Part shown: positions 56,100 to 64,000 of the stretch, in pieces
Layout of the letters: each line of letters starts with the position of its first letter
Numbering within the stretch: position 1 is the first letter of the stretch
NCBI GenBank assembly: GCA_964457545.1
Contig: CAYWEN010000020.1
Location: 62,001 to 126,000 of the forward strand
Length of the DNA stretch: 64,000 nt
Source of the DNA: JAGGTJ01 sp964457545
Lineage (GTDB): Bacteria > Desulfobacterota > DSM-4660 > Desulfatiglandales > Desulfatiglandaceae
Direction of reading: 5' to 3'
Notes under the pieces: generated by a model
Databases searched by the model: none
What the model was told of the DNA's origin: nothing
The model's input: only the letters and a program-made list of their open reading frames with translations
Program-made: the position numbers and the translations under genes

Positions 56100-56238
56100 T
56101 TTTTTTCTCCTGTTGCTTTTTCTGTATGTTGGATATCTTTTCTGTTTGTTTTGTATTACAGAACCCTGTTGTCAGGTCAAGCTCAATCAGGCATGCACAC
56201 CTGCAATCAAGCTGTTTGAAATCCTGACTGCATCCGGT

Positions 56239-57435
56239 TTATATGATGCCTTCATTGGAAAGGGCCGTTAAATCGCTTTTTGTGTATCCAATACCTGTAA
56301 GTATTTCTTCTGTATGTTCACCGAGAAGAGGCGCCCTCCCGGCTTTCCACGGTGTTTTGCTCAATTTTGCCGGTGCTCCCGGATAAGTAACTTCTCCCAT
56401 TTCAGGATGCTCTGTTTTGACAAAAAACTCTCTTGCCTTTAATTGAGGATCATCAAGGAGTTCTTTTGGGCTTAGTATTGGTGCAAACGCAAGTTTCAGT
56501 TTCTGGGCCTTTTCAGTGATTTCCCATTTCTTGTGTTCTTTTAGCCATGGCAATACCAGTTCTTCAAATTTTTCAGGTTCCTTGACCCTTGCCCCTGCCT
56601 TTACAAGCAGTGGATTTTCCCTTTCTTCCGGTTTTTCAATCAGATCTGCTATGACCTTTGTTCCTCCCAGGCCAGGTGTAAGGTTCACAAAACCGTCCTT
56701 GCACGGGTAATTTTCCTGTGTAGGAAATCCGTGAATTGCCCATGGCAGTGTCCTTCTGCTGAGACCTATGTAGGAATAGTCTGCGCTTACTCCTGTAAGA
56801 GTACTTGCAAGGGCCTCCATTACAGAAAGATCTATCCATGTGCCCTTTACAGGGCTTATAACAGCGGCCATTGTTACGACATAGCCGATCAGACCTGCCG
56901 TATATTCTGCCTGTTTCCCTCCAAGAATGGTGGGACGGGTGTCAGGCCATCGTGTCTGACGCATCATGTACATTGCTCCTGCCAGGCCAAATGCCGTAAA
57001 ATTTGTTGCCTTGAAATCCCTGTAACGCCCGTTTTGACCGAACCATGTTATTGATGTCATAACAAGGTTGGGATTTATTTCCTTTAATGTGTTATAGGAC
57101 AGCCCCATATCTGCCATTTTTCCGGGTCTGAAACTTTCGATGACAACATCTGTATCTTTAACAAGTCTTTTGAATATTTCCTGCCCCCTGCTTGATTCAA
57201 GATCAATGGTGACACTCTTCTTGTTGGTATTTAAATAAAAAAATGTGCCACTCTTTTCAGGAGATGGGTCATCATCTTTAAAAGGACCGATCTTTCTCAG
57301 GCCATCATTGTTTTTCGGAGCTTCAACCTTGATTACATCAGCACCAAAATCAGCCATAAGTTTTGCGCAGTAAGAGCCTGATATGCCTTCGGCAAGGTCA
57401 ATGACTTTTATACCTGATAATGCTTGTTCAGACAT
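56239..57435 (-). CDS. Family III CoA-transferase, second subunit (Glu at active site)
   Basis: The 398-residue protein has the family layout: VIDLAEGISGSYCAKLMADF with GADVIKVEAP, LNTNKKSVTIDLESSRG, DTDVVIESFRPGKMADMG and VKGTWIDLSVMEA. In the segment that holds the catalytic Asp in its neighbour it reads GKQAEYTAGLIG, placing Glu177 there. This resembles heteromeric enzymes such as BbsEF, where only one subunit is catalytic. It is the first gene of the minus-strand operon; AGGGGGATTAA precedes the ATG. Confidence 0.9.
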   Translation of the reverse strand: MSEQALSGIKVIDLAEGISGSYCAKLMADFGADVIKVEAPKNNDGLRKIGPFKDDDPSPEKSGTFFYLNTNKKSVTIDLESSRGQEIFKRLVKDTDVVIESFRPGKMADMGLSYNTLKEINPNLVMTSITWFGQNGRYRDFKATNFTAFGLAGAMYMMRQTRWPDTRPTILGGKQAEYTAGLIGYVVTMAAVISPVKGTWIDLSVMEALASTLTGVSADYSYIGLSRRTLPWAIHGFPTQENYPCKDGFVNLTPGLGGTKVIADLIEKPEERENPLLVKAGARVKEPEKFEELVLPWLKEHKKWEITEKAQKLKLAFAPILSPKELLDDPQLKAREFFVKTEHPEMGEVTYPGAPAKLSKTPWKAGRAPLLGEHTEEILTGIGYTKSDLTALSNEGII

Positions 57436-57529
57436 TTAATCCCCCTAATTTTATTGGTTTTCAGAAAAAAACATCAAGATTTGTGCTTGCAGTGAACCGC
57501 GGGGTTCTTTTGATCTTTATTGTTTTGGT

Positions 57530-57704
57530 TTCCATTCATAAATGACCTTTTGCACAATCTCTGCATCAATATGCGGGATTTCTTGTGCAACGTACTAAGG
57601 TGCGTCTCCATCCCCCTGTTTTTTTTGATCTTGTGCGGAAACTCCAATTCCCGGGCTGTAAACTTCCTCGGTGCCAAAACTGAGTTGCAGATGGGCACTG
57701 TCTG
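57530..57704 (+). repeat. Dispersed intergenic repeat family 1, copy E
   Basis: TTTCCATTCATAAATGACC, TTTTGCACAATCTCTGCATC, AATATGCGGGATTTCTTGTG, TTTTTTTTGATCTTGTGCGG and, at the far end, GTTGCAGATGGGCACTGTCTG. The middle matches copies F and H, and the far end matches copies A and D, so this is the longest version. Confidence 0.6.
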
Positions 57705-57942
57705 CAGTTTCTGTTTTATTTTTATGGTGAATATTTATGTTGCTGTTCTGAAAAATTGTTATATGCAGTTTCCTGTTGTCTGCAGCCCTTAACGGCTGTT
57801 TTTCACAATTCCGGTGCATGTGTCATAGAGGGGGTATGGCAGACTGAAACGGTTTTTTATGTCTCCTTGCAGTAAGGGTTTTCAAGTCAAATTTGACACA
57901 TGTCCAAAGGTGAGTTAAAATATACCTGTTGCAGATTTCCTT

Positions 57943-58075
57943 ACTATAAAAAGCAAGTTTTTACAATCCCGGGAGCTGTTTTGCCAAGGACACAGAATTC
58001 TTTATCTGCCTGTATGCTTCTGGATAATCTTTTGATTTTCTTGATCCCGTGAAAGATATCTCATTTATAAAAGCA
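57943..58075 (+). repeat. Dispersed intergenic repeat family 1, copy I
   Basis: AAGTTTTTACAATCCCGGGAG, TCTTTTGATTTTCTTGATCC and GATATCTCATTTATAAAAGC follow the order of copies B and C. The centre differs, so this is a diverged copy. Confidence 0.5.
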
Positions 58076-58485
58076 GGTACTTCTGTGCACCGGGACTAAG
58101 CATCACACAGGTGTAAGGAATTGGAAACTTGCAGTGTCCCGAAATATGTTTGCGGGTGTGCAAAAAAAATTAAAAAAAGCTGTTTGTTAGAGGCAAAATA
58201 TAACTGTTTTTTTATAGAAAAAAATAAAGGGGTTGTCAACCCATCAAACTCCATGTAATGTTTGTTGCAGAGATACCCTGTTTTCAGTTTTTGTGTTTAA
58301 CATGCAGATATGCAAGAACAATCCTTGTAAACCAGACTGCATTTTATACCTGTGCTCGCCAGGGTATCCTTGATCCGGCTGTACCTGTCTGACCATAAAA
58401 AACAGACATGGAGACATGACCGTGCTGTTTTAATGTTAAATGTTAATGGATTGAAAACTAAACTATATTCCAGGAAATAAACAGA

Positions 58486-58734
58486 ATGCCTATATATGAA
58501 TTCAGATGTGCCGCATGTGGAGAAGTTTTTGAAAAGCTGTTTATCAGTTCAACAGACGAGATAGAGATGATTTGTCCTAAGTGCAATTCAGAAAACATTG
58601 AACGAGTTGTAAGTTCAACCAATTATGTGATGGGTGTGGGCAAGGAAGGAAAGCAGGCCAAGCTTACAACAAAAACATGTGGAGGTTCAAATCAATGTAT
58701 GACCCTGGACCTGCCAGGGCCGGCAGAACGCTGA
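58486..58734 (+). CDS. FmdB-family zinc-ribbon protein
   Basis: The 82-residue protein starts MPIYEFRCAACGEVFEKLF and has a second Cys pair in MICPKCNSENIERVVSS, forming the FmdB-type zinc ribbon. The C-terminal part has two further Cys (TCGGSNQC). FmdB-like proteins are small putative regulators found near C1, amide or nitrile genes; function remains unknown. AGGAAATAAACAG precedes the ATG. It is the first gene of the plus-strand set to the right edge. Confidence 0.88.
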   Translation: MPIYEFRCAACGEVFEKLFISSTDEIEMICPKCNSENIERVVSSTNYVMGVGKEGKQAKLTTKTCGGSNQCMTLDLPGPAER

Positions 58735-58863
58735 TAAGGACAAAATTCGGGCAGGTTTTATCCGCAACTGTTTTTCCTGATGTAATGTCTGTTGTGCATG
58801 GGGAAAGACGGTTAAAGAATCTATCTGTTCTGTTCAGATCCGGAAGATCGGAATCTTAGGCAA

Positions 58864-59145
58864 ATGCAATCCATAAACAGACACATTAAACGGTCTCTAT
58901 GCAAAAACAGGCCTTCTTCACTTCCGGAACTTAGCTGTGAACAAAAGGCCCATATTACAGAGGTTTTTTACGAGACAGTTGAAGAGAAACTGAAAAGGAT
59001 GCAGGCTCGCACAGGAACACTGAACTGTGATTTTGCAGGTCCTGAGTACAGGGATTGGATTGTTTATTTCAGGTCTAACCGGTTCGGTTTTGAAATAGTG
59101 GAATTTGAGTATGATGTTAATACAAGGAGCTTTGGAGACTGGTAG
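58864..59145 (+). CDS. Small conserved protein of unknown function (93 aa)
   Basis: After a basic N-terminus the protein reads VFYETVEEKLKRMQARTGTL, then NCDFAGPEYRDWIVYFRS and FEIVEFEYD. I recall this pattern from short uncharacterised Desulfobacterota proteins next to FmdB-like or DVU0298-type genes. There is no signal peptide or membrane helix. The ribosome-binding site is weak (TTAGGCAAATG), so the start could be internal. No function can be given. Confidence 0.6.
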   Translation: MQSINRHIKRSLCKNRPSSLPELSCEQKAHITEVFYETVEEKLKRMQARTGTLNCDFAGPEYRDWIVYFRSNRFGFEIVEFEYDVNTRSFGDW

Positions 59146-59228
59146 CAGGTATCCTGTTCCTTTTTTGTGCAGGTCTGTCTGTTTTCGCAATTCTGGTGCA
59201 CCTGTGTTATGTTGCAGGGTAAAAACTG

Positions 59229-60389
59229 TTGAGTGTGCAAAAATTGATTTGCAGACAGGCACTATCTGATCCGGAGATATTACAATTGACAATACCTGAA
59301 AACAAGCTTTTAAATCCTGAGCGGACAGAAATTCCAACCTGTCCCTTTTGTAATATGCCTATAGACAGGCCTACAGATCTTATTACCAGGATGTCCGGTG
59401 AAATGCCGGTTGGTTTATGTTCATGCGGGGCCGTGTATGCCTTTGATGAAACCGGTCATAATCTTGGCTCAGCCATGTCAGAGGCATTGGTTTTAAGTTG
59501 CAATATGGATTGGGATCTGGCATGGGATCTGGTGCCCGAAGAAGACTATGAGGAGGCTATAGTTGAACATTATGACGGTGTCAAACATTGTGTTTGTCCC
59601 ACTGGTTCACTTGATGACAGGCAGATACGGGGGGCCCTGTATTTCATAAAAGTGCATGAGGATATTGGAGAGGCTACTCTTTTTGATGTCAAAAAACGCC
59701 TGGAAAAGGCAAGGAAATCTGTGTCAGCAAAAAGACAGCATATTACCAGAAAAAGGATCCTTTCCAAAAAACAGGTTGAAACCCTTGTAATTGAGTATAA
59801 TCCAGAGCCTATCCTCGATGCAGCCGGTAAGGACAGGTCCCTGATAAGAAATATTCAGAGGCTGCTCTATTCCGGTGATGAACTTGTGCGTAAACGGGCT
59901 GCTGACATACTGGGACAGGTGTGTGCTGTTGTAGCTGAAGATGATCCATCAATGATATCAAGATTGCTTCAGGTATTGCTTTATTCTATAACAGATACGG
60001 CCGCCTTTCCCTGGGGGGCCTTTGATGCAATCAGTGAAATTATTGCCAACAAACCGGATGTATTTGGCGCTTATCTCCCCAAACTTTACCCGTTTTTGTC
60101 TGATGAAACCAGACGTGTTCAGGCAATGGAGGCTATTGCAAGAGTGGCCATGTCCAAACCTGAGCTGGTTCGTAGGCATACCTTTTATTTTGTGCCGCTG
60201 TTTGATGATCCTGATCCTGGGATGCGTGCCTACACAGCCTGGCTTATGGGCAGTTTGCATGCAACAGAGATGAAGGAGGATTTGAAAAAACTTTTAGGTG
60301 ATGACCATGAGATAAGGATATACAGGAATGGCAAAATAGAACTGAAAACAGTTGGAACCATAGCCTTGGAGGCAATGAGGGCATTATGA
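59229..60389 (+). CDS. DVU0298-like protein with zinc ribbon and HEAT-type repeats
   Basis: The 386-residue protein has a zinc-ribbon-like part (CPFCNMPID, then LCSCGAVYAF), a short middle segment, and from ~190 helical HEAT/PBS-lyase-like repeats (LLYSGDELVRKRAADILGQ, FDAISEIIANKPD, RRVQAMEAIARVAMSKPEL). It resembles the DVU0298 family, conserved in sulfate reducers, with no known function; HEAT repeats suggest a protein-binding scaffold. The start is TTG 59229 after CAGGG. A terminator follows at 60501-60530. Confidence 0.75.
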   Translation: MSVQKLICRQALSDPEILQLTIPENKLLNPERTEIPTCPFCNMPIDRPTDLITRMSGEMPVGLCSCGAVYAFDETGHNLGSAMSEALVLSCNMDWDLAWDLVPEEDYEEAIVEHYDGVKHCVCPTGSLDDRQIRGALYFIKVHEDIGEATLFDVKKRLEKARKSVSAKRQHITRKRILSKKQVETLVIEYNPEPILDAAGKDRSLIRNIQRLLYSGDELVRKRAADILGQVCAVVAEDDPSMISRLLQVLLYSITDTAAFPWGAFDAISEIIANKPDVFGAYLPKLYPFLSDETRRVQAMEAIARVAMSKPELVRRHTFYFVPLFDDPDPGMRAYTAWLMGSLHATEMKEDLKKLLGDDHEIRIYRNGKIELKTVGTIALEAMRAL

Positions 60390-60500
60390 GATTTCAGTGT
60401 CTTTTTCCTTGTGGCTGGTATTTCTGTAATGCCGGATAACCTTGTATGGCCATTCAGGAAACTGTTGCGGTTATGATATCAAATATTTGAAATCAGGAAT

Positions 60501-60530
60501 ATCCCCGGTCCATGTGTCCGGGGATTTTGT
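60501..60530 (+). terminator. Rho-independent terminator after the HEAT-repeat gene
   Basis: ATCCCCGG (60501-60508) pairs with CCGGGGAT (60518-60525) around a 9-nt loop, followed by TTTTGTT. It separates the DVU0298-like gene from the cyclophilin and tol genes. Confidence 0.75.
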
Positions 60531-60654
60531 TATGGATATTGTGTCCATCATATAAATGGGTTTCCTTCTTGATTTCTGTACCTGTCTGTGATTGTTGCAG
60601 ACAACGGAAAACAGTCTTGAAGATAGGACATGCCTTTTTTACGGAGGAATTATT

Positions 60655-61161
60655 ATGAAACAGAGGGTAAAACTGGAAACTACTATGGGTGATATAATAC
60701 TGGAACTTGATTCTGACTTGGCCCCCAGGACTGTGGAAAACTTTATTCAGTATGTTAAGGACGGATTTTATGACGGTACTATATTTCATAGGGTAATTAA
60801 AGGTTTTATGATTCAGGGAGGGGGACTGTCTGCATCCATGTCCCAAAAACCTACCCGTCCGCCGATATCCAATGAGGCAGATAATGGTGTCAAAAATGAG
60901 CGTGGTACAATTGCCATGGCGCGCACTCCTGATCCTGATTCTGCCACTGCGCAGTTTTTTATTAATACGGTTGACAACTCGTTTCTTGATTTTTCGGCTA
61001 AAACACCTGAGGGATGGGGTTATTGTGTCTTTGGCAAGGTGACAGATGGCATGGATACGGTGGATGCTATTGAAGGTGTCAGGACAACAATGAAGAAAGG
61101 CATGCAGGATGTCCCTGAAACCCAGGTGGTTATAACAAGGGCTTTTGTATTGGAAGATTGA
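60655..61161 (+). CDS. Peptidyl-prolyl cis-trans isomerase, cyclophilin type
   Basis: The 168-residue protein has the cyclophilin core: LETTMGDIILELDSDLAPRT, NFIQYVKDGFYDGTIFHRVI with KGFMIQGGG, RGTIAMARTPDPDSATAQFF and the Phe/Arg active site. There is no signal peptide, so it is cytoplasmic (PpiB type). An upstream frame from 60592 would add 21 residues, but GGAGG sits 8 bp before ATG 60655, which is taken as the start. It precedes tolQ by 51 bp. Confidence 0.95.
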   Translation: MKQRVKLETTMGDIILELDSDLAPRTVENFIQYVKDGFYDGTIFHRVIKGFMIQGGGLSASMSQKPTRPPISNEADNGVKNERGTIAMARTPDPDSATAQFFINTVDNSFLDFSAKTPEGWGYCVFGKVTDGMDTVDAIEGVRTTMKKGMQDVPETQVVITRAFVLED

Positions 61162-61212
61162 GCGTTGCAATCCTGAGACCTTTTAAAAATGCTGAATCAT
61201 GGAGGTATGCTT

Positions 61213-61938
61213 GTGGAAAGTGCTGTCAGTAGTGATATAATCCAGATGATAATGCATGCCGGTCTTGTGGTGAAGTTCGTTCTTTTGGCACTTGTTTTGT
61301 TCTCTGTTGTTTCATGGGCAATCATCTTTTTGAAATTCAGGCAGTTCAGGAAAGCCAAAAAAGAGACCGGTGAATTTATGGATCTGTTTTGGGAGCATAA
61401 AAGTATGCCGGATATTTATAAGGCGGCAGAGGATTTTGAGTACAGCCCTGTAGCCTGTGTTTTTAAATCGGGCTATGCAGAGTTCGGAAAAATCCGGAAA
61501 CTGACAGGCCTGGCTGATATGAAAGGTTCGTCTGAAAGGCAGAATCTTGTTCTGTCCAAGCAGCCTGTTATGGCAAACCTTGAAAGATCGTTGAAAAAGG
61601 CCATTATTGACCAGACAGACAGACTTGAAAGGGCAACAGGATTTTTGGCCACAACTGGCAATACTGCGCCTTTTATAGGTTTGTTCGGGACAGTATGGGG
61701 TATTATGGAATCATTCAGGAATATAGGACTCAGAGGTTCTGCCAGCCTTGCAGTTGTTGCTCCCGGCATATCCGAGGCCCTTATAGCCACTGCGGCCGGA
61801 CTTGCAACAGCCATACCTGCGGTTATAGCCTATAACTATTTTACAAATGGAATTGTCGGGCTCAGGACAGAAATGGATATCTTTGCATCGGATATGCTGA
61901 GTGCGGTGGAAAGGGAGCTGTTCAATCCTTCCAGATAG
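61213..61938 (+). CDS. tolQ: Tol-Pal system protein TolQ
   Basis: The protein has three transmembrane helices (near the N-terminus VKFVLLALVLFSVVSWAIIF; LATTGNTAPFIGLFGTVWGI; SEALIATAAGLATAIPAV), the MotA/TolQ/ExbB pattern, with the conserved TM3 Thr and Pro. With TolR it forms the proton-driven stator that energises TolA. A GTG start at 61213 has GGAGG at the right distance; ATG 61189 would add 8 residues. The tolR ATG follows the TAG stop at once. Confidence 0.93.
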   Translation: MESAVSSDIIQMIMHAGLVVKFVLLALVLFSVVSWAIIFLKFRQFRKAKKETGEFMDLFWEHKSMPDIYKAAEDFEYSPVACVFKSGYAEFGKIRKLTGLADMKGSSERQNLVLSKQPVMANLERSLKKAIIDQTDRLERATGFLATTGNTAPFIGLFGTVWGIMESFRNIGLRGSASLAVVAPGISEALIATAAGLATAIPAVIAYNYFTNGIVGLRTEMDIFASDMLSAVERELFNPSR

Positions 61939-62373
61939 ATGCTGCCAAGGCAGCTTTGTGATGGTTTTGACATGTATGGGCAGAATAACAAAAAACTGAT
62001 GTCAGACATAAATGTTACACCTCTTGTTGATGTAATGCTGGTTTTGCTTGTTATCTTTATGGTTACATCTCCAATGATGACTGAAGGTGTCAAGGTCAAT
62101 CTTCCCAAAGCAACTACAAGATATATGAAAACAAGGGAAGATCCCCTTGTTCTGACTGTCAACAGAAAAAAAGAGATATTTATAGAAAAACACCGTATAG
62201 GCATTAACGGCTTAGAGACAAAGATAAAAAAGATATTTGAAAATCGCAGGGAAAAGGAACTTCTGCTGCGGGCGGATAAAGATGTGCCATATGGTTTTGT
62301 TATCAAGGTTATTGCCCGGGTAAAAAGGGCAGGTATTGACAAATTGGGCATGATCACAGAACCGACGGATTGA
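61939..62373 (+). CDS. tolR: Tol-Pal system protein TolR (ExbD family)
   Basis: The 144-residue protein has SDINVTPLVDVMLVLLVIFM followed by VTSPMMTEG, the signature with the proton-carrying Asp of TolR/ExbD, and a periplasmic domain (LLLRADKDVPYGFVIKVI). The start may be ATG 61939, which abuts the tolQ stop, or ATG 61972, which gives the more typical N-terminus MYGQNNKKLMSD. The stop overlaps the start region of the tolA-like gene. Confidence 0.93.
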   Translation: MLPRQLCDGFDMYGQNNKKLMSDINVTPLVDVMLVLLVIFMVTSPMMTEGVKVNLPKATTRYMKTREDPLVLTVNRKKEIFIEKHRIGINGLETKIKKIFENRREKELLLRADKDVPYGFVIKVIARVKRAGIDKLGMITEPTD

Positions 62374-62378
62374 TTTTC

Positions 62379-63209
62379 ATGGATCTTCCATCAGACACCC
62401 AGGGTTTTTACAGGCATCAGGATGCGTCTGATTTGCTGCTTATGATTGCGGCATCCCTTGTTCTTCATATAGCCGTTTTTTCCCTGCTGTTATTTGTTCC
62501 TGAACCTGTGTCCACAGTTAAGATTAACGATCAGGTTTATCAGGTAAATCTGGTAAGTGCACCGGTTCATCACAGGGCAGCGCAGCACAAGGTTTCTGAA
62601 AAAGGTATAAGAAGGCATCGGGTTGTTATAAAGAGACCTCCGGTTCACAGGCCAGTGATCGGAAAAAAAAGGTCAAGGCCGCTTGTTATCGCAAAAAAGG
62701 TGCTGAAATTACGGAAACCAGCATGCAGAAAGCCAAAGATTTCTTCCTCCGGATTGATAGACAAGGCCATAAGGCAGTTGAAAAAAAGGGTGCAGACTGA
62801 AACAGAAGATCATGTCCAGGATGCAATATCAAGGCTTGTTTCCAGGGTCAGAAAAGGGAGACAGATAGGGAACGTTGATGACAGTCGTCAGTATGGGGGA
62901 AACAGTATAAGTGTTGATATCTATCGTATGGAGGTGGAAGCAAGGATAAAGGGAAACTGGGTTTATCCGGTTGCCCTGATAAATCCGAAAGACAGGCAAA
63001 GACTGGAAGCGGTATGTGTGCTTCAGGTCAAAAGGGATGGAAGCATTGCAGGCTTTTCGTTCAAAAAACGGTCTTTTAATGTCATGTTTGATGAATCTGT
63101 TAAAAAGGCTATTGAAAAATCAAATCCACTTCCCCGGTTTCCGGAAGGTTATCACAAAACTTATGATGAAATCGAAATTACATTCAATCTCAAGGATATG
63201 GACATATAA
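62379..63209 (+). CDS. TolA/TonB-type energy transducer
   Basis: The protein has one N-terminal transmembrane helix (LLLMIAASLVLHIAVFSLLL), a long Arg/Lys/Pro-rich linker (HRVVIKRPPVHRPVIGKKR), and a C-terminal TonB/TolA-like domain (VEARIKGNWVYPVALINPKD, AVCVLQVKRDGSIAGFSF). By position between tolR and tolB it is the TolA equivalent that reaches across the periplasm. ATG 62379 is preferred; a TTG at 62370 overlaps tolR. Confidence 0.85.
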   Translation: MDLPSDTQGFYRHQDASDLLLMIAASLVLHIAVFSLLLFVPEPVSTVKINDQVYQVNLVSAPVHHRAAQHKVSEKGIRRHRVVIKRPPVHRPVIGKKRSRPLVIAKKVLKLRKPACRKPKISSSGLIDKAIRQLKKRVQTETEDHVQDAISRLVSRVRKGRQIGNVDDSRQYGGNSISVDIYRMEVEARIKGNWVYPVALINPKDRQRLEAVCVLQVKRDGSIAGFSFKKRSFNVMFDESVKKAIEKSNPLPRFPEGYHKTYDEIEITFNLKDMDI

Positions 63210-63252
63210 CCTTTTTGATTTTTTCTTTCAGGTCCTGCCGCATTGTGTAACT

Positions 63253-64000
63253 GTGAACAGATTGTTGCACTGCTGTATCCTTTTTCTGTATGTCTTTATT
63301 CTATATCCTTCAACGACTTTTGCCAGGATATATATAGATATAGATTCGCCTTCTGTTCGCAAATTCAAGGTGGCTGTCCCTGATTTTACAAACCGCAGTG
63401 ATAATGCCGGTCACTATGATTTGTCACATGAACTGTCCGATGTGATAAATCATGACCTTTATCTGAGCGGTTTTTTTCAGCCCATGGACAAGGGAGCCTT
63501 TTTACAGGATGAGAATTCATCCGATTCTGCCAACAGTATAAATTTCAAGGATTGGTCTGTGATCGGAGCGGAACTTTTGTTAAAGGGGGCCTATCAGTGC
63601 ATAGGGAATTCTCTTACGGTTGACATACGGCTCTACGATGTTTTCTGGGCGCGTCAGATTTTGGCCAAAAGAGGGCTTGGTACAATCAGTTCCTGTCGTT
63701 ATTTGATGCACAGGCTTGGAAATGAGATTATAAGGAAACTGACAGGCCATCCCGGTATGTTTGCTACCAAGATAGCCTTTGTCAGTAACATAACGGGCCA
63801 TAAGGAAATATATATATCGGACTATGATGGTTACAACGTCAGAAGGCTTACCTATGACAGAAGCATTGACCTGTTTCCCCGACTGTCTCCGGACGGAAAA
63901 AAGATAATGTATAATTCCTACAGGGATGGCGGCCCCATGCTTTATATCAGGGATCTTGCATGCAATGTATCACGAAGGATTTCTTCGCGGCCCGGTCTTA
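63253..64000 (+). CDS. tolB: TolB (partial at right edge)
   Basis: The frame is open to the right edge. After a signal sequence (LLHCCILFLYVFILYPSTTF) it reads IYIDIDSPSVRKFKVAVPDF, the TolB N-terminal domain, then IAFVSNITGHKEIYISDYDG with FPRLSPDGKKIMYNSYRDGG, the first WD40-like beta-propeller blades. TolB is the periplasmic partner of Pal. A GTG at 63253 is the likely start, but no clear ribosome-binding site is visible; TTG 63262 is possible. Confidence 0.88.
   Translation, partial: MNRLLHCCILFLYVFILYPSTTFARIYIDIDSPSVRKFKVAVPDFTNRSDNAGHYDLSHELSDVINHDLYLSGFFQPMDKGAFLQDENSSDSANSINFKDWSVIGAELLLKGAYQCIGNSLTVDIRLYDVFWARQILAKRGLGTISSCRYLMHRLGNEIIRKLTGHPGMFATKIAFVSNITGHKEIYISDYDGYNVRRLTYDRSIDLFPRLSPDGKKIMYNSYRDGGPMLYIRDLACNVSRRISSRPGL

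Larger units (their letters stand above)
57436..58485. other. Repeat-rich intergenic region
   Basis: About 1 kb separates the CoA-transferase operon (minus) from the FmdB-like gene (plus). It contains repeat copies E and I and further fragments such as TTTTTCACAATTCCGGTGCA near 57800. It should carry the divergent promoters of both gene sets. No gene or RNA is supported. Confidence 0.45.

Noticed and set aside
1..64000. tRNA, rRNA, CRISPR arrays, prophage or IS transposases
   Set aside because: I scanned for T-loop patterns, direct-repeat arrays and transposase motifs and found none; tRNA finding by eye is weak, so a computed scan (tRNAscan-SE, Infernal) would be decisive.

Overview
The window looks like chromosome from a Gram-negative, probably sulfate-reducing member of the Desulfobacterota (Desulfobacterales-like). 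Reasons: a selenocysteine-containing molybdenum formate dehydrogenase, adjacent hisS and aspS, a Tol gene set, a DVU0298-type protein, small cysteine-motif proteins I associate with that phylum, many sigma-54 activator proteins and a moderately AT-rich composition. No lineage was computed. I see no rRNA, tRNA, CRISPR array, phage gene or transposase gene.

Layout. 1-8234 (minus strand): a surface or flagellar glycosylation operon with a glycosyltransferase-TPR protein, an unknown helical protein, a FliT-like protein, the CDP-3,6-dideoxyhexose enzymes RfbH, RfbG and RfbF, and a NeuB-type sialic-acid-like synthase cut by the left edge. 8954-11094: small conserved proteins, a rhodanese-like periplasmic protein without its catalytic cysteine and a metallo-beta-lactamase-fold hydrolase. 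11246-13997: rdgB and ilvD. 14606-19946: a CBS protein, a sigma-54 response regulator, a hybrid histidine kinase and an aminotransferase. 20013-25477: an envelope cluster of an ExeA-like ATPase fused to an OmpA domain, a membrane coiled-coil protein with a RelE-like tail, and a TPR lipoprotein. 26424-31335: an Arg-rich small protein, then (minus) der, a Nudix hydrolase, a GHMP kinase and an NtrC-type regulator split into two overlapping genes. 31750-34848: hisS and aspS. 34988-41244: DUF2889, a CarS-metallophosphoesterase fusion, a ComEA-like protein, a DnaJ-like co-chaperone and a PP-loop tRNA-modification-type enzyme. 41416-46582: selenoprotein formate dehydrogenase and a MacA/ABC-ATPase pair without a permease. 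47076-50190: a radical SAM protein and a second AspRS fused to GatC. 50236-57435 (minus): an acyl-CoA pathway with two family III CoA-transferase subunits, two MaoC-type hydratases and an acyl-CoA ligase. 58486-64000: FmdB-like zinc ribbon, two conserved proteins, cyclophilin, and tolQ-tolR-tolA-tolB (tolB cut by the right edge).

The most interesting signals are: (1) two AspRS paralogues, one with the discriminating-type Leu in the anticodon-binding loop and one with the non-discriminating His fused to GatC, which suggests a covalently built transamidosome component for Asn-tRNA; (2) the UGA codon of the formate dehydrogenase, followed at the bacterial SECIS distance by a hairpin with a GGUCU loop; (3) two dispersed intergenic repeat families with imperfect inverted ends, present in at least eight and four places; (4) several unusual fusions (AAA-TM-OmpA, CarS-phosphoesterase, membrane coiled coil-RelE-like); (5) a CoA-transferase pair in which one subunit keeps the active-site Asp and the other has Glu.
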